The translations under genes and the position numbers were made by a program. DNA of 64,000 nt from Branchiostoma floridae (Eukaryota > Chordata > Leptocardii > Amphioxiformes > Branchiostomatidae): positions 15,382,158-15,446,157 of the forward strand of contig NC_049984.1 of NCBI RefSeq assembly GCF_000003815.2, in the 5' to 3' direction. Positions 32,101-42,800 of the stretch are shown here, in pieces. The notes under the pieces are model-generated. The model had not been told where the DNA came from. It saw only the letters and a list, made by a program, of their open reading frames with translations, and made no database searches. Each line of letters begins with the position of its first letter. Positions within the stretch are counted from its first letter, which is position 1.

Positions 32101-34180
32101 TCCCAAAATTTGCTCGGTAGCCGCATAGTGTCCTAATACCCCCCTCACATGTAGCGAAAATCGATCGGACGACGAGTCTGCGAGCTCTAAAATTACGAGG
32201 AGACATGACCATGACGGGAAGGGGGGGAACCATGGCCATTTCTTCGTCGGCATCATGGTCATGCCTCCTCGTAATTGAGAGCTCGCAGTCTCGTCGTCCG
32301 ATCGATTTTCGCTACATGTGAGGGAGTATTAGGGGGTATGTAGGGATCGCGTCTGAAAGTGCAGGAAAAAAAAAACAGCCCGTAAACTATCATAAGGGCC
32401 CCTTTTTCTAAATGGTCCGTAGCATAAGAGGGTAGAAGGCCTTAAAGACACGTTTGACTGTTTAAGCAAGGATCAAATGTTCAACTACATTTGACGACTA
32501 ATAAATACAACGCACTTGAAAAGATTTGTAAATTTGTTCACACAAGTTTCAAAATGAGAGAAGAGACTATGTACGCTCGTAGATTTTAGATGATATAAGA
32601 TGTTTCACGTATACTTAAGTTATCCAACCCAATGGCAATACATTTAGCCCATGCTGGGCAGGAATATGCAATAAAGATCATTGTCATTGTCATTGTTAAC
32701 ATGAGAGTTTGATTCATTGCTCTCTTCGTCTGTTGTCACTTCAGTGAAATGAAGACGACGTTCGCCACCGCTGTAGTGTTGCTGACTGTCCTGGTGATGG
32801 CGACGGCAGTCCCGGTACCGGGCCTGGAGAAGAGGGGCCTGCGAAACCTCTGGAGAGTGAGAGGAGGCGTCAACCAGATGATACGCTATAGGCTTTACCT
32901 GCTCAAGTAAGGAAACCACTATCATCATTGTACAATAGGGGTACGGCGTACCGGTACAAAACTTGTTTTCTTCTGTCAATCAATTTTGGCTGTTAATTGG
33001 ACGGTTAATGCCCCTTAAGGACTGCAAAAATTATAGCTGGTCGGGTAAGACGGTTGCTTGGGCAAGGGTCTTAACTAGGCTGGGTATCGGTACGGTGTAC
33101 CGGTACAAAACCGTTTTTTTTTTTCTTATTGGACCGGTCCAGAAAAAACGGACCTGAAAAAATTCGGTGGACCGGATGTTGAACCTATTGGAAAATGAAC
33201 AGACTATATGATCAGGCATTCACACGTTTCGGGGCTTACCGCCCGAGGAAAATGAAGAGCGAAGTAGAGTATAGTCTATAGTCATTTCTGCCAAACTTTA
33301 CAGTCAATAGCGCAGAGGTAGTTAGCCTTGTAGAATTTTAAAACACCAGTGAGAGTCGAATACTCTGTCTTTGTTGCGAAATAGACCATTGCTTTGAGTA
33401 TCCTCCATTCACAAGTTCTCACATACTGAATTAGATCCAGGTTCAGGTCCGGACCTGGCCCTGATCCTCTGGACCTGAACCGGACCTGAATTTTCTGTAC
33501 CGGTACCCACCCCTAGTCTTAACTATGTAAAATGAATTCGAACGGGACTGTTCAAAGTGTCCTCTGACGACAGGTGGTTGCTCGGACTTACTGCAATTCA
33601 TTTTACTCATGATACATGTATATAAATGTATGAACAGATACATACGTCTTAAATTCAGATGCATCGCAAATGGCGATTTTACAATTGGTAACGTAGTCCG
33701 TTACATTCGTTTTTACATCAGCTAAAGACCCATTCACAATTACGTCTGTTTGTTGTAATAATGTATCATTGCCGACACGCTGTGTCCTTGGCAATATTAA
33801 GTTGACAGATGGGAAAGGCCACGATATTCCAACCTCTAATCTTCCTAAATCACCAGGCAGTGCGATCAGTAGGATAATCATGTAATTTGGTGGGTGTTTG
33901 ACTGTAGGGACAAATTACTCGGTAATATACACCCTAGAACATAAAAGACCTGTAATGCTAAGATGCACTTTTTTCCTCTTTCAAATTGACATATAAATTA
34001 TATACATTAAGATGTTTCATGTATTTCCTTTGTTTATATCGTTTCAGGGTCGTCAAGGTTCCTAGAGCTTCACCAAGGAGGAAGGGGAAGAGATCAGACG
34101 AAGACGAAGAGAGTCTTCTTGCCTGGGGGCTACCGCTAGACGTGGACTACTCGGGTCAGCTGCCGGAGAGTCTATCCTGA
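29125..34180 (+). CDS. Secreted, dibasic-processed peptide precursor (unrecognised family)
   Basis: Proposed exons: non-coding about 29125-29164, then 32745-32906 (ATG at 32749) and 34048-34180. The frame joins across GT-AG to give 96 residues. Residues 1-20 are a good signal peptide, with a hydrophobic core AVVLLTVLVM and an A-T-A cleavage site. LEKR (26-29) gives a dibasic cut. Residues 30-62 are strongly basic with Trp and Tyr (RNLWRVRGG, MIRYRLYLL). RRKGKR (63-68) gives a second cut. Residues 69-96 are acidic (SDEDEES…). There is no cysteine and no amidation glycine directly before the second site. This is the layout of a neuropeptide or peptide-hormone precursor, or of a cationic host-defence peptide with an acidic pro-piece. 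I do not recognise the family. No obvious polyadenylation signal was found. Confidence 0.6.
29263..29692 (+). repeat. Tandem array, about 60-bp units in a 183-bp higher-order unit
   Basis: Seven units of the type TCTGTATCTATACATG…CTTCGGCGTAACACACCAG. Three-unit blocks repeat with a 183-bp step (GTATTATTTGTATC at 29389 and 29572). A single unit is found again at 62790-62850. The array begins about 100 bp after the donor of the peptide gene's first exon. Confidence 0.85.
30277..30431. mobile_element. Short inverted-end element related to the 58643-59693 family
   Basis: Ends GGCCAGGGCTAATCTCCAA and TTGGAGATTAAGCCAGGGCC are inverted. The inside has GGTCGGCTATACTCC…GCCAGCTTTGATACTATC, matching the long terminal repeat of the 58643 element. 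Confidence 0.6.
31225..31457. mobile_element. Inverted-end element
   Basis: Left GGCTTAGGTCACAAGGCTTAGG…GGGGCCGGCCGGG and right CCCGGCCGGGCCCC…GTGACCTAAGCCTTAGG form an imperfect inverted pair. GC-rich arms around an AT-rich centre. Confidence 0.55.
32132..32333. repeat. Near-perfect hairpin, about 82-bp arms
   Basis: Arms 32132-32214 and 32252-32333 are inverted copies with very few mismatches (CACATGTAGCGAAAATCGAT / ATCGATTTTCGCTACATGTG), leaving a loop of about 37 bp. It lies in intron 1 of the peptide gene. It could be a young fold-back MITE or a source of a hairpin RNA. Confidence 0.85.
33075..33513. mobile_element. MITE, family GTACCGGTAC (best copy)
   Basis: Left end GGCTGGGTATCGGTACGGTG…, right end GTACCGGTACCCACCCCT. 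Inside are GGACCGGTCC, GGTGGACCGGATGTTG, ACACCAGTGAGAGTCGAATACTC and GACCTGATCCTCTGGACC-type blocks. A short piece of another copy precedes it at 32935-32985. It lies in intron 2 of the peptide gene. Confidence 0.75.
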
Positions 34181-34882
34181 CGGGACGACGTGTGAAGTTA
34201 TCAGACATACCGCGAAATAAGCTCAGTATATTTGTGTTAATGTGATCGGGAAATTTGCTGTTCATTCCGTGAACATTGTCGTTTTAGCCTGTATTCCGAC
34301 ACAGTCACCATTGGAATGACGGTTAACCAAAGAGGTTAAAAATTCCTTGTGGTAAGCAACAAAGACGAGATTCAAATACGGATCCATACAGGATTGAAAA
34401 ATGTAAAATCAACACGTTCACCGTTCAGAGTACGCCTGCGCAGTGACAGGAATTGTGGGTAAAGGTCAAGGTCAAAGAGAAGTCAAAGGTTAAGGTCACC
34501 GACTTCAAACGCGGTTTGTCTCGACCATCGTTTCAAATTGCATAACAATGTCCAGACGTGATTTGTTTATGTCTAAGGGGCTTTAACCTTTGACATATTA
34601 CCCAGAATTCCTACCCATACACATGTGTACTTGGAACAGTGAACGTTTTTATTAGGAAGTGTGTCCTAGAAACTACAAATGTAATAATCATACAAATCAC
34701 CCGTGGGTGCTTCTGCTACATCATGTGTAATGTAGCTAGTTGTAAAACTATATTTACAGATCAGTAAATACAATTCACAAATCAGTACAATCTTTGTTTC
34801 ATTAATTTTATTTTATCGTCATACATCACAGTACGTAGATGAAGATTAGGCATCCAGGTAAAAAGATGCCCATATTAGCCGT
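34181..34882. other. 3' flank of the peptide gene
   Basis: Contains a dispersed repeat at 34452-34612 with inverted AAAGGTTAAGGTC / TAACCTTTGAC blocks. A related segment lies at 60740-60830. Confidence 0.45.
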
Positions 34883-35236
34883 TACTCAAGCAACTGGATA
34901 TGATTTTGGAAACGGTCAGACGTTTCAAGTAGCATCCACAATCTTTCGTCAGTGACACTGAGAAGATCTGTTGTTGAGTAGGTTTTATAACTGTGAACTG
35001 ATATGTAAAGTAGGTGATGATAAATTGTAGATGGTCCAATAGGAAACAAAAGACTTTTTTTGCTCCTCATATCTAAAATTTATCCTCATCTAGCACGTTC
35101 TTTACACATCAAAATTCAAAGTTAGAGTATAAGACATTCTATTCAACTCATCTGCTCAGTGTCACTGACGAAAGGTAGTGAATGCTATACCTGAAACGTC
35201 TTGCCGTTTCCAAATTCATGTTAAGTTGCTTGAGTA
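34883..35236. mobile_element. Palindromic element with TACTCAAGCAACTGGAT ends
   Basis: The left arm (TACTCAAGCAACTGGATATG…CTTTCGTCAGTGACACTGAG) and the right arm (CTCAGTGTCACTGACGAAAG…GTTGCTTGAGTA) are inverted over about 85 bp. A half copy lies at 22743-22850. Confidence 0.75.
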
Positions 35237-36237
35237 AAGGCTATTTGACTTACATCACAGTTCTTTGATTCGTGCAAAGCGGTTGTAGGTCCATGTCGCA
35301 TATTGAAACCATTAGTATCTACACTGTTGGCTATAATTGTAAAGAAGTCACAAGATGTAATATACGTCTTCGTTGCAAGGATGGGGCAAGTTTTGAGTAT
35401 CTTATCCTTTCGTATTAAAGGAAGTCTTACGTATTGTTTCGTAAGAAGGTAAGAATAAAAGAAAGAAGATACAATTCATTTATTTGACATAACCAGTTTT
35501 TCGTTAGTTTTGTATGACTTTGGTCATGCATGGATGGTAGCCAATATAACACCATGCTATTGAAAACTACGGTACTACAAACTACTGGCTGGGTCGTACA
35601 GAATACTAATAAACTAACGATAAAAGATAACTGATAAAGATCTATCAAAAATTGTGACCATAGTTTGTTCAAAACATAAGATATCAATACATGAAGTTCC
35701 GTGGTAGCAGCAAGGAAAACCACGGGGGGGGGGGGCTGGGCAAATTCTTATCATTGCATATTTCCAGCTTTTGTCACACCCCACCAACACACCAAGTTCG
35801 AAACCAATCCATCCAGCCATTGTTCACAGACAGACACACACACAAACATACACATACAAACGCTAGTGAACATAACCCCAATGGATATTTCATGGTAAGC
35901 TAATAACAAGATAACACTCTCGCGCAACATTTGTAGGACTTGTTACTCCTGTATGACCATGAGCAAAATTGAGCAAACAGAACTACAAAGAAATTCATGC
36001 ACACAACTACAATTACAACATAGAAACTTAAGTATACGAAAGAAATCTTAAACAGTCTACCAAAGCAATGTAGAGAACATCTGTAATGTTATGTTGCAGT
36101 CAGGGCGTAGGTTTTCTTACTACAAAGACAAAAGGCAAAGCAACTTTATGTACTTGCCTATTTTCTAAACCAATATCCAAGACCCCTTTCAACAGAAAAT
36201 GCCAATTTGTGTCAGTGAAAGATTGTATTAGAAATGA
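35237..36237. other. Intergenic
   Basis: No supported gene. G-run at 35725-35736 and a CA-rich stretch near 35825-35860. Confidence 0.4.
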
Positions 36238-36383
36238 CTATATATTAGTCTGGCCGAGTGGGTACCATCCGGATAGTACTTCGCTCCTATGTTCGCTTCT
36301 TCACAGAGAAGCGACTGTATATAGTGTATAATGAACGTCGGAGCGAACTACTTTCCGGATGGTACCCAGGCTAACTATATATT
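36238..36383. repeat. Short hairpin element
   Basis: GGGTACCATCCGGATAGTAC…GCTCC and GGAGCGAACTACTTTCCGG… form an inverted pair of about 45 bp, with flanking ATATATTAG/CTAACTATATAT also inverted. Probably a small MITE. Confidence 0.7.
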
Positions 36384-36505
36384 GGGACTGCTCAAGTTTA
36401 TTCAGGATAGAAATTCTGTCGGATTTAAAATTAGTGATTAGAACTGCCGATAGATATCACGATCAGGATCATCTTCGTTTTAGGGTGGTCTGAAATCCCT
36501 CTCTA

Positions 36506-37045
36506 CGAGGGGCATTCAATAAGTAATGCCCCTGACCCACTTCCAGTTGTCTGATCTAGATGAAATTTTGCATGTGTAATGAGTCATATCTCTATGGCTT
36601 ATGTTGCAAAAGACAGCTCTGAACTAATTGTGGTTACTGATTTACTGGTGTTTGAACTGAGTCAGGTGTGAAAGGGACCAGGTGTGAAATGGAGGAAGTT
36701 GAGTGTCGCGCAGTGATCCGGTTTTTGTATTTGAAAGGACGCACACCAAAGGGGACTTTTGATGAAATGAAAAAAACGCTGGCATCCTGAATTCAAACAA
36801 GGTCGGAAGTCTGTGGAAACAGCTCCCAGACCTGGTCGTCCCTCTTCTGCCATTGATGAGGCATCTGTCGGAGGACCAACCTGGGATGTCCTACAAAATC
36901 GGTGTCCAGAGCTGCATCAAACGATGGTAGAAATGCAAAACTCTGGGTGGTTCCTATGAAGAGAAAGACTAATAACTGTGCCAAGTTTCATTAATCTCCT
37001 GCTATGGGAAATGGGTCAGGGACATTACTTATTGAATGCCCCTCG
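36506..37045 (+). mobile_element. Internally deleted mariner transposon with transposase remnant
   Basis: The 540-bp element has 34-bp terminal inverted repeats (CGAGGGGCATTCAATAAGTA…), one mismatch apart, and TA on both sides (36504-36505, 37046-37047). Inside, 36689-36780 reads MEEVECRAVIRFLYLKGRTP and on to FDEMKKTL, the N-terminal DNA-binding end of a mariner transposase. After a deletion and frameshift, about 36806-36870 reads APRPGRPSSAIDEASV, the PRPGRP linker. The catalytic domain is missing, so it is non-autonomous. Confidence 0.88.
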
Positions 37046-37635
37046 TACCATTCGGTTAGCCTTGGGCAAAAACAAGAATCAAATGTTTCGGCTATTGATA
37101 TTGTCTTGCGCGCAAACATCTGCTTGGAAATTATATAGTCAGGATCGTTCGGTGTTTATACTTTGATTACAGACCGGCAACTTCAAAGTGTCAATTTTCT
37201 TAACTACAGTAACTGCGCGATAGTTTCGTTCTTTAATCTTCAGAAATCATCAGATTGTGATCAGTGTGATTTGTAGCATGGTGGGCGGTTGATTATACAG
37301 GAAAATAAGGTCATAGCGAGTAAATTTCATGGATGACATCCTTTGAAGGCTGCACAATGAGATAGGGCGAAAAAAACAAGATGTATATATAAAAAAACAT
37401 AAACGTTGTAGCAGGAATTGAAGTGAAAAAATATGACATCACAATTAACCAACAAGGCATTCATTTCTGTATTCAAGAAGTGCACTAGTGTGGTAGACGT
37501 CATCACTAACCACGTTGTCAACTTCACTCATGGCTTCCATACTGGTGCCTCTCTTACAATTCTGCAGCAAGTTTCACTTCTGCAACTTACGAGTACAATC
37601 AAGGCTACATCTTTAGTGTCAATTCTACATACAAT
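37046..37635. other. Intergenic
   Basis: Nothing recognised. Confidence 0.35.
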
Positions 37636-37850
37636 TATAAGAGGGTCAGTATGGGGGGTCCTGACAACGATTTACGCTGAATTCAGGAGAACCCCCTACG
37701 TATTACGCTAAATCAAGGAAGGCAATTACGTTAAATTTCGTCACCTCGCTACGATTTACGTAGACAAGATGGTTTTCCCTACGAACTTACGGGAAATAAA
37801 ATAGGCTGCCTACGCCTTACGGAAAAGAGCATGCAGACCCAATTATAAGG
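37636..37850. mobile_element. Small inverted-end element with six TTACG motifs
   Basis: Bounded by AATTATAAGAGGGTC and GACCCAATTATAA. The inside carries TTACG about every 25-35 bp (GATTTACGCTG, GTATTACGCTA, AATTACGTTA, GATTTACGTAG, AACTTACGGGA, GCCTTACGGAA). Confidence 0.55.
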
Positions 37851-38203
37851 TTACAACAAGCCTATTTAACGTTACCCAAATCATTTGGGTCTTTCTGAAC
37901 ATCCATGAACAAGAAAAAAAAACTTGTTTTTTAAAGATGAATGAGCATTGTCCATAAAATTTACTTGCTGTGGTCTAACTGATCAGGTCACTGAACTTTC
38001 GCCCCAAAACATAAACTACCTGGTATAACTATTATAAGTTAATGCTTAGATAAACTTGATGCACGTCTTTCATTTGTCAAATTGATGTATCAAACTTTTT
38101 GATTTAATAACCATATCATATGTCTGCGGCAGTCGTAATAAGATGATTGATAATTGTACGACCCCCCCCCCACTCCGCGCAAATTATAAGTAACGGCTTA
38201 TAA

Positions 38204-38570
38204 GGCCACACCAATTTAATTTCTTGGTTCACGGATTTTTTCATAAAAGATATGGAGCGAGAGGGCGAAATGAAAATAAAAATAAAAATTGTAAAATGGT
38301 TGGGGTAAAGGTAACGGCTAATCCAAAACATAAAGAAAAAAAGTTTTCAGCTTGAAAAAAGTACAAAAACACTATAATTGTACAGTAACAGCACCTGTAC
38401 CCACACTTTAAGGAGCTTATAATATAAAGGCCAATTTGCTACACCAGACAGTTGGTGAATGGTTTCATTAATGGTGAAAATTTGCTGAGTGGTGATTTTT
38501 ATTTTTATTTTATTTTCCAAAAAATAGGAGCGAGCGAATCCGTGAACCAAGGAATTAAATTGGTGCGGCC
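38204..38570. mobile_element. MITE with GGCCACACCAATTTAATT ends
   Basis: Left end GGCCACACCAATTTAATT…GGTTCACGGATT is the inverse of right AATCCGTGAACC…AATTAAATTGGTGCGGCC. AT-rich inside (AAATAAAAATAAA). Confidence 0.75.
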
Positions 38571-38595
38571 TAATGCCGATAAATTATACCTTACG

Positions 38596-38842
38596 CGTCT
38601 TTAATTTTTGTTATGTTGATGTCGCTAGGCATGGTATAACAACAAGCCGTGGGATGGTAATGGTTAGAAATGATTAGGTACACGTCTTTGATTTTTTCTT
38701 CTGTTGATGTTCTAGGCACGTGATTACAACAAGCCGTGGGATGGTAATACTGAAAAATGATTGGGTACACGTCTTTGATTTTTCTTCTGTTGATGTTCTG
38801 AGCATGTGATCACAACAAGCCGTGGGATAGTAATATTGGGGA
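38596..38842 (+). repeat. Three tandem copies of an 80-odd-bp unit
   Basis: Each copy has ACACGTCTTTGATTTTT…TTGATGTTCTAGGCA…ACAACAAGCCGTGGGATGGT. Confidence 0.8.
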
Positions 38843-38889
38843 ATGAACAGGCATTTAATGTCTTATCATATATCATTAAAAGCACAGTA

Positions 38890-39063
38890 CAGTGGAAGCC
38901 GCTTAATTGCACACCCAATTTGCCAGCAAATTCCGTGCAATTATCCGGCGTTTGCGATAATGCGAAGTTACCCAGTTGGACCGCACCGCCACGGGATTTG
39001 GGGATTCCGTGCAATTGACCGAAGTGTGCGTTTATCCGATGTGCAATTAACTGGCTTCCACTG
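38890..39063. mobile_element. pogo/Tigger-like MITE
   Basis: Ends CAGTGGAAGCCGCTTAATTG and CAATTAACTGGCTTCCACTG, with TA on both sides. 174 bp, no coding content. Confidence 0.75.
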
Positions 39064-39837
39064 TATCGTGAAATTTGAATATTGTTAACAAGTACGGTAA
39101 ACCAAATTGACTGTTACTCGGTGCTTGACTTTCAGTTTTCTTTTGCGAGTCTTACGTTGTGCGTAACGCTAGTTCACTTTTATCCGCGGGGTAACCAATA
39201 TCCGTTGTTTTCAAAACGTGCTATTTTATATACAGGGATATCAAGTCGACGGAGGATGGTTTTGAAGTCAATATTTTGAAAATATTGCACTTGCTTGAAA
39301 CTACGTTCGTTGAATTGATATTCATAAATACCTTGTTAAATACAATGGATATAGGTTACCCTGCAGTCTAAGGCGAACTAGCGTTAACGTTACATGTAAC
39401 GTTAAAAGTGACTTTAACTTTTTTCTATTTAATATCAAAGTTTGCTTCCAAGTGATTTTAAGGCAGGGACAAGATAATATGGTTTTATCAATTCAAAGTA
39501 CAATTCTATAGCTAAGATTTCCACAGTGAGAGGTACCATCCGTAAAAAATATTGATAAAAACTTTAATTTCATTTCGTTTAATTTTCTTGCCTTGTACTT
39601 TATTCTTGCTATTATTAAAGAATTTTTCATGACTGAAAAGAAAGCGCTACCCGTTTCCACAACACCTATACCTAGTGCGACATTCGGCCATCCGCCGATT
39701 CGCAGGATCTGGATTCCACCGGTCCCGTGACCTCCCCGTGACCCCGAGGTGTGCCCGGCTTCCGGGTTCACAGCTTTTCTCCTTAGTTTTTGACTCTCCA
39801 ACACTTTCTCTTCCTCAAGACGTAGCCCAGCGCCACC
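39064..39837. other. VAC14 upstream region
   Basis: No gene. The proximal 100 bp contain an ETS-like CTTCCGG (39758) and no TATA box, consistent with a housekeeping promoter. The palindrome AACGTTACATGTAACGTT is at 39386. Confidence 0.4.
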
Positions 39838-42800
39838 ATGTCTTCGTCTGAGAAGGAGTTCTCGCCGTTGAGTCTGTCAACAGTGCGGGCTCTGAACGAC
39901 AAGCTATACGAAAAGAGGAAAGTCGCCGCGCTGGAGATAGAGAAGTGAGTGGGAGGGGGGCGAGAACGATTTTGCGCAGAACTCATGATCAGCTCAGCTG
40001 ACTGATGTTGTTGCGTCGCGTATTTAGAGTTTTTCACGACGATCTTTAAGAACGTCTTTACACAACAAGATTGTCTGTTTAACGTGTAGCATCGTTAGAT
40101 AATTCCTTTAAGTTGGTAGTTGAACACACTTGCATCATCAACCACACTTATACTTATAGATCATTTGATGTTGGGTAACGTAACGTTATTCATTGAAACA
40201 ACATGGTACATTCCTCTACACTATGTAGATTTGAAATTCTTTGCTGGCAAAATATTCTATTTTATTATCAAGTGTCAAAAGTTTGACTGACACTTAGACT
40301 GGTCCGAAATCATACTGAGTTTGGCGACTTTCATCAAATGTGTTATGGTGTGCAGAAAACATCTAATTTTTTTCTCTGTTAGTGTTACTGTGCTGTGTAC
40401 GTGCAGTGCACAGTTTGCAAAGTCAATGGTCAAGTATCACTTCTAAATGGACTTCAAATTCCAATCAACTATTGATATTTGCGTAACCCAGAAGGGAAAT
40501 GCTACGTAAGGCTTTTGGTGTCTTTGAACTTGAACTTGTTCAAGGAGAATTATTTTTTCAAGAAACTCATTCCAGCTGTGGCATTGGTCAACAGAAATGG
40601 CCATGGGATGTTACATACCATGAATATATAAGTTATGTTATATGATATTATATTTTATCATATTGTAATTGCATTGTATAAGTATAATAATAAGTTATAG
40701 TATACAATATGTAATAGTATAACAGATCATCTGAAGGATTGCATCATCTACCAGTAGCTACTATATTTTTAGAAATTGGCATCAAGGTATGTTGGGAGGG
40801 TTCAGAAATCAACTTCAAAAATGGGCCTCCTAGTGGCTTCCTACGGTAATGCAGCAGAAGCTCTGGTTTTGATATCACATGTTCTAGAGATGTTAAAGTG
40901 ATCAATATAGAATACAACACGGTGAATTCCTTATCACCGAAGGTACAAGCCTGACCTGGTAGGGCTGGGACTGAGGGTGATGCGGAATACACCGTGTTGT
41001 ATTTTATTTATGTCATACCCACCTTAGAATACACATATTTTGATGCGAAATGCACCAGAAGTTGAGAAAATGTTGTGTCCTTGAACAAAAGATCTTCTTC
41101 TGTCTCAGAAAAAGAAGTCAATCCCAATAAGTTACAGTTTAGCGTTAGACTGTAGACAAGAGTACATAGTTGCTTGTCTATCATTTTTTGTCACTTGGAA
41201 AAATAGCCCTCAGGCAAGAACTTGCAATAAACTTATTGTCATTATATCCTGATTTTGAAGTAGTAGATAGCTCTTGATCTGAAAGTATGTGAGTCACTAT
41301 GAGTTATAATGTTACTTCCAGAATGGTGAAGGAGTTCTCCACAGCGAACAATAGTTCCCAGATCCAGCAGCTGATCCGAGTGCTGACGGATGAGTTTGCC
41401 GTTTCCAACAATCCCCACAGCAGGAAGGGGGGGCTCATTGGACTGGCTGCCTGTGCCATCGCTCTGGGAAAGGTAAGATTTTTAGTGCTTGTGCCACAGG
41501 CTTTTATTAGGTAGGATTTTATCATGGGGGTGCAAATTTCTTGGTGAGTCGCAGTAAGTGATGATATAGGCACGACCATTGTGGGGGGGGGGGGGTTCGA
41601 GAATTTTAAGATAAAATTGTGCATTCTAACTCTAAGGTATCCTGAGGGCCAAAATTACTGTCAGAGAGGTCACAGTAGAGCCCTGGTCAATCAGAGTATC
41701 ATGCTTGTCAGAAGATCTGCTCCCCAGTGTAAGGGCGTCTAGTGCGTCCAATTTCTTGTTATTTTAAGAAAAGCGCGTCCAAATGACACCTGGACGCATG
41801 CCTGGCTAAATACATGTTGTGCCACCAATGACACTAGTAAGATAAACAGTTCCTGATTACAAGCAATCATAGTTTATTAATTGAGGTTTAATGAGGTGAG
41901 TATGGTGTCATAACGCCTGGTCCTTTGCTATAACCACCAAATAAAACCACTGAGTGAGTGAAGCGAACAAGGTGTTTTTACGAGTGTATATCCCTCACTC
42001 TGATTGGTTGATTTTCCTGTGTATCGCTCCTTCTGATTGGGTCAGGTGTTAAAATTTTTTAACACCTGGAACACTTTTTAACATTTGGCTGGCTGGAACT
42101 CTGTGTGTTACAGAAACATAACCTACATGAAATGGGGCCTTCTGATTGGTCAACATCGCCTGGCCATCTGATAATCATTAAATGAACAAAAGTACAGATG
42201 TTTGTATGAAATATTCATATTTTTGATGTTGTCGAACATTGAATCAAATCATACTTCCATTTTTTTTATTCCTAACAAAATAATAATAAGTTAGTCCTGT
42301 TAATTTCTACCTGTGATGTCAGTAGTAAACACGGCAGCCAGTTCGTAAGCTGGCACCGCAGCTCACAAAAAAATGTTTTTTTTGAGAAGCAAACAGTGCA
42401 TAATCATGGTAAAGTACATATAAGATTTTACATATATTCTGATTGCATAGAAATGTCCTTTTTAGCTTCCCCAATCGATGCTGTTTGCGAGTTGTGGTAC
42501 CTGGTTTTGAAACCAGCTGACATTTTCACTTTGAGTATGAGGTCGAATTAGGATTACTTGGAGGCTGGAATAAAAAAACTGGATGTCTGACTTGCGTCTG
42601 ACTTACGTCATCAGCGCATGTTATGATCATCAACATCATCATTGGTCGACATGCTTACACACGACAGGGTTATACTGCTCCTCACAGGGTGACATACCCT
42701 TTATCATCTAAGAAATTCATTTTGTCTTCATGGAATGGAAAATATTAATAGAGTTAAACAGTCTCAATGACGAGGACCANNNNNNNNNNNNNNNNNNNNN

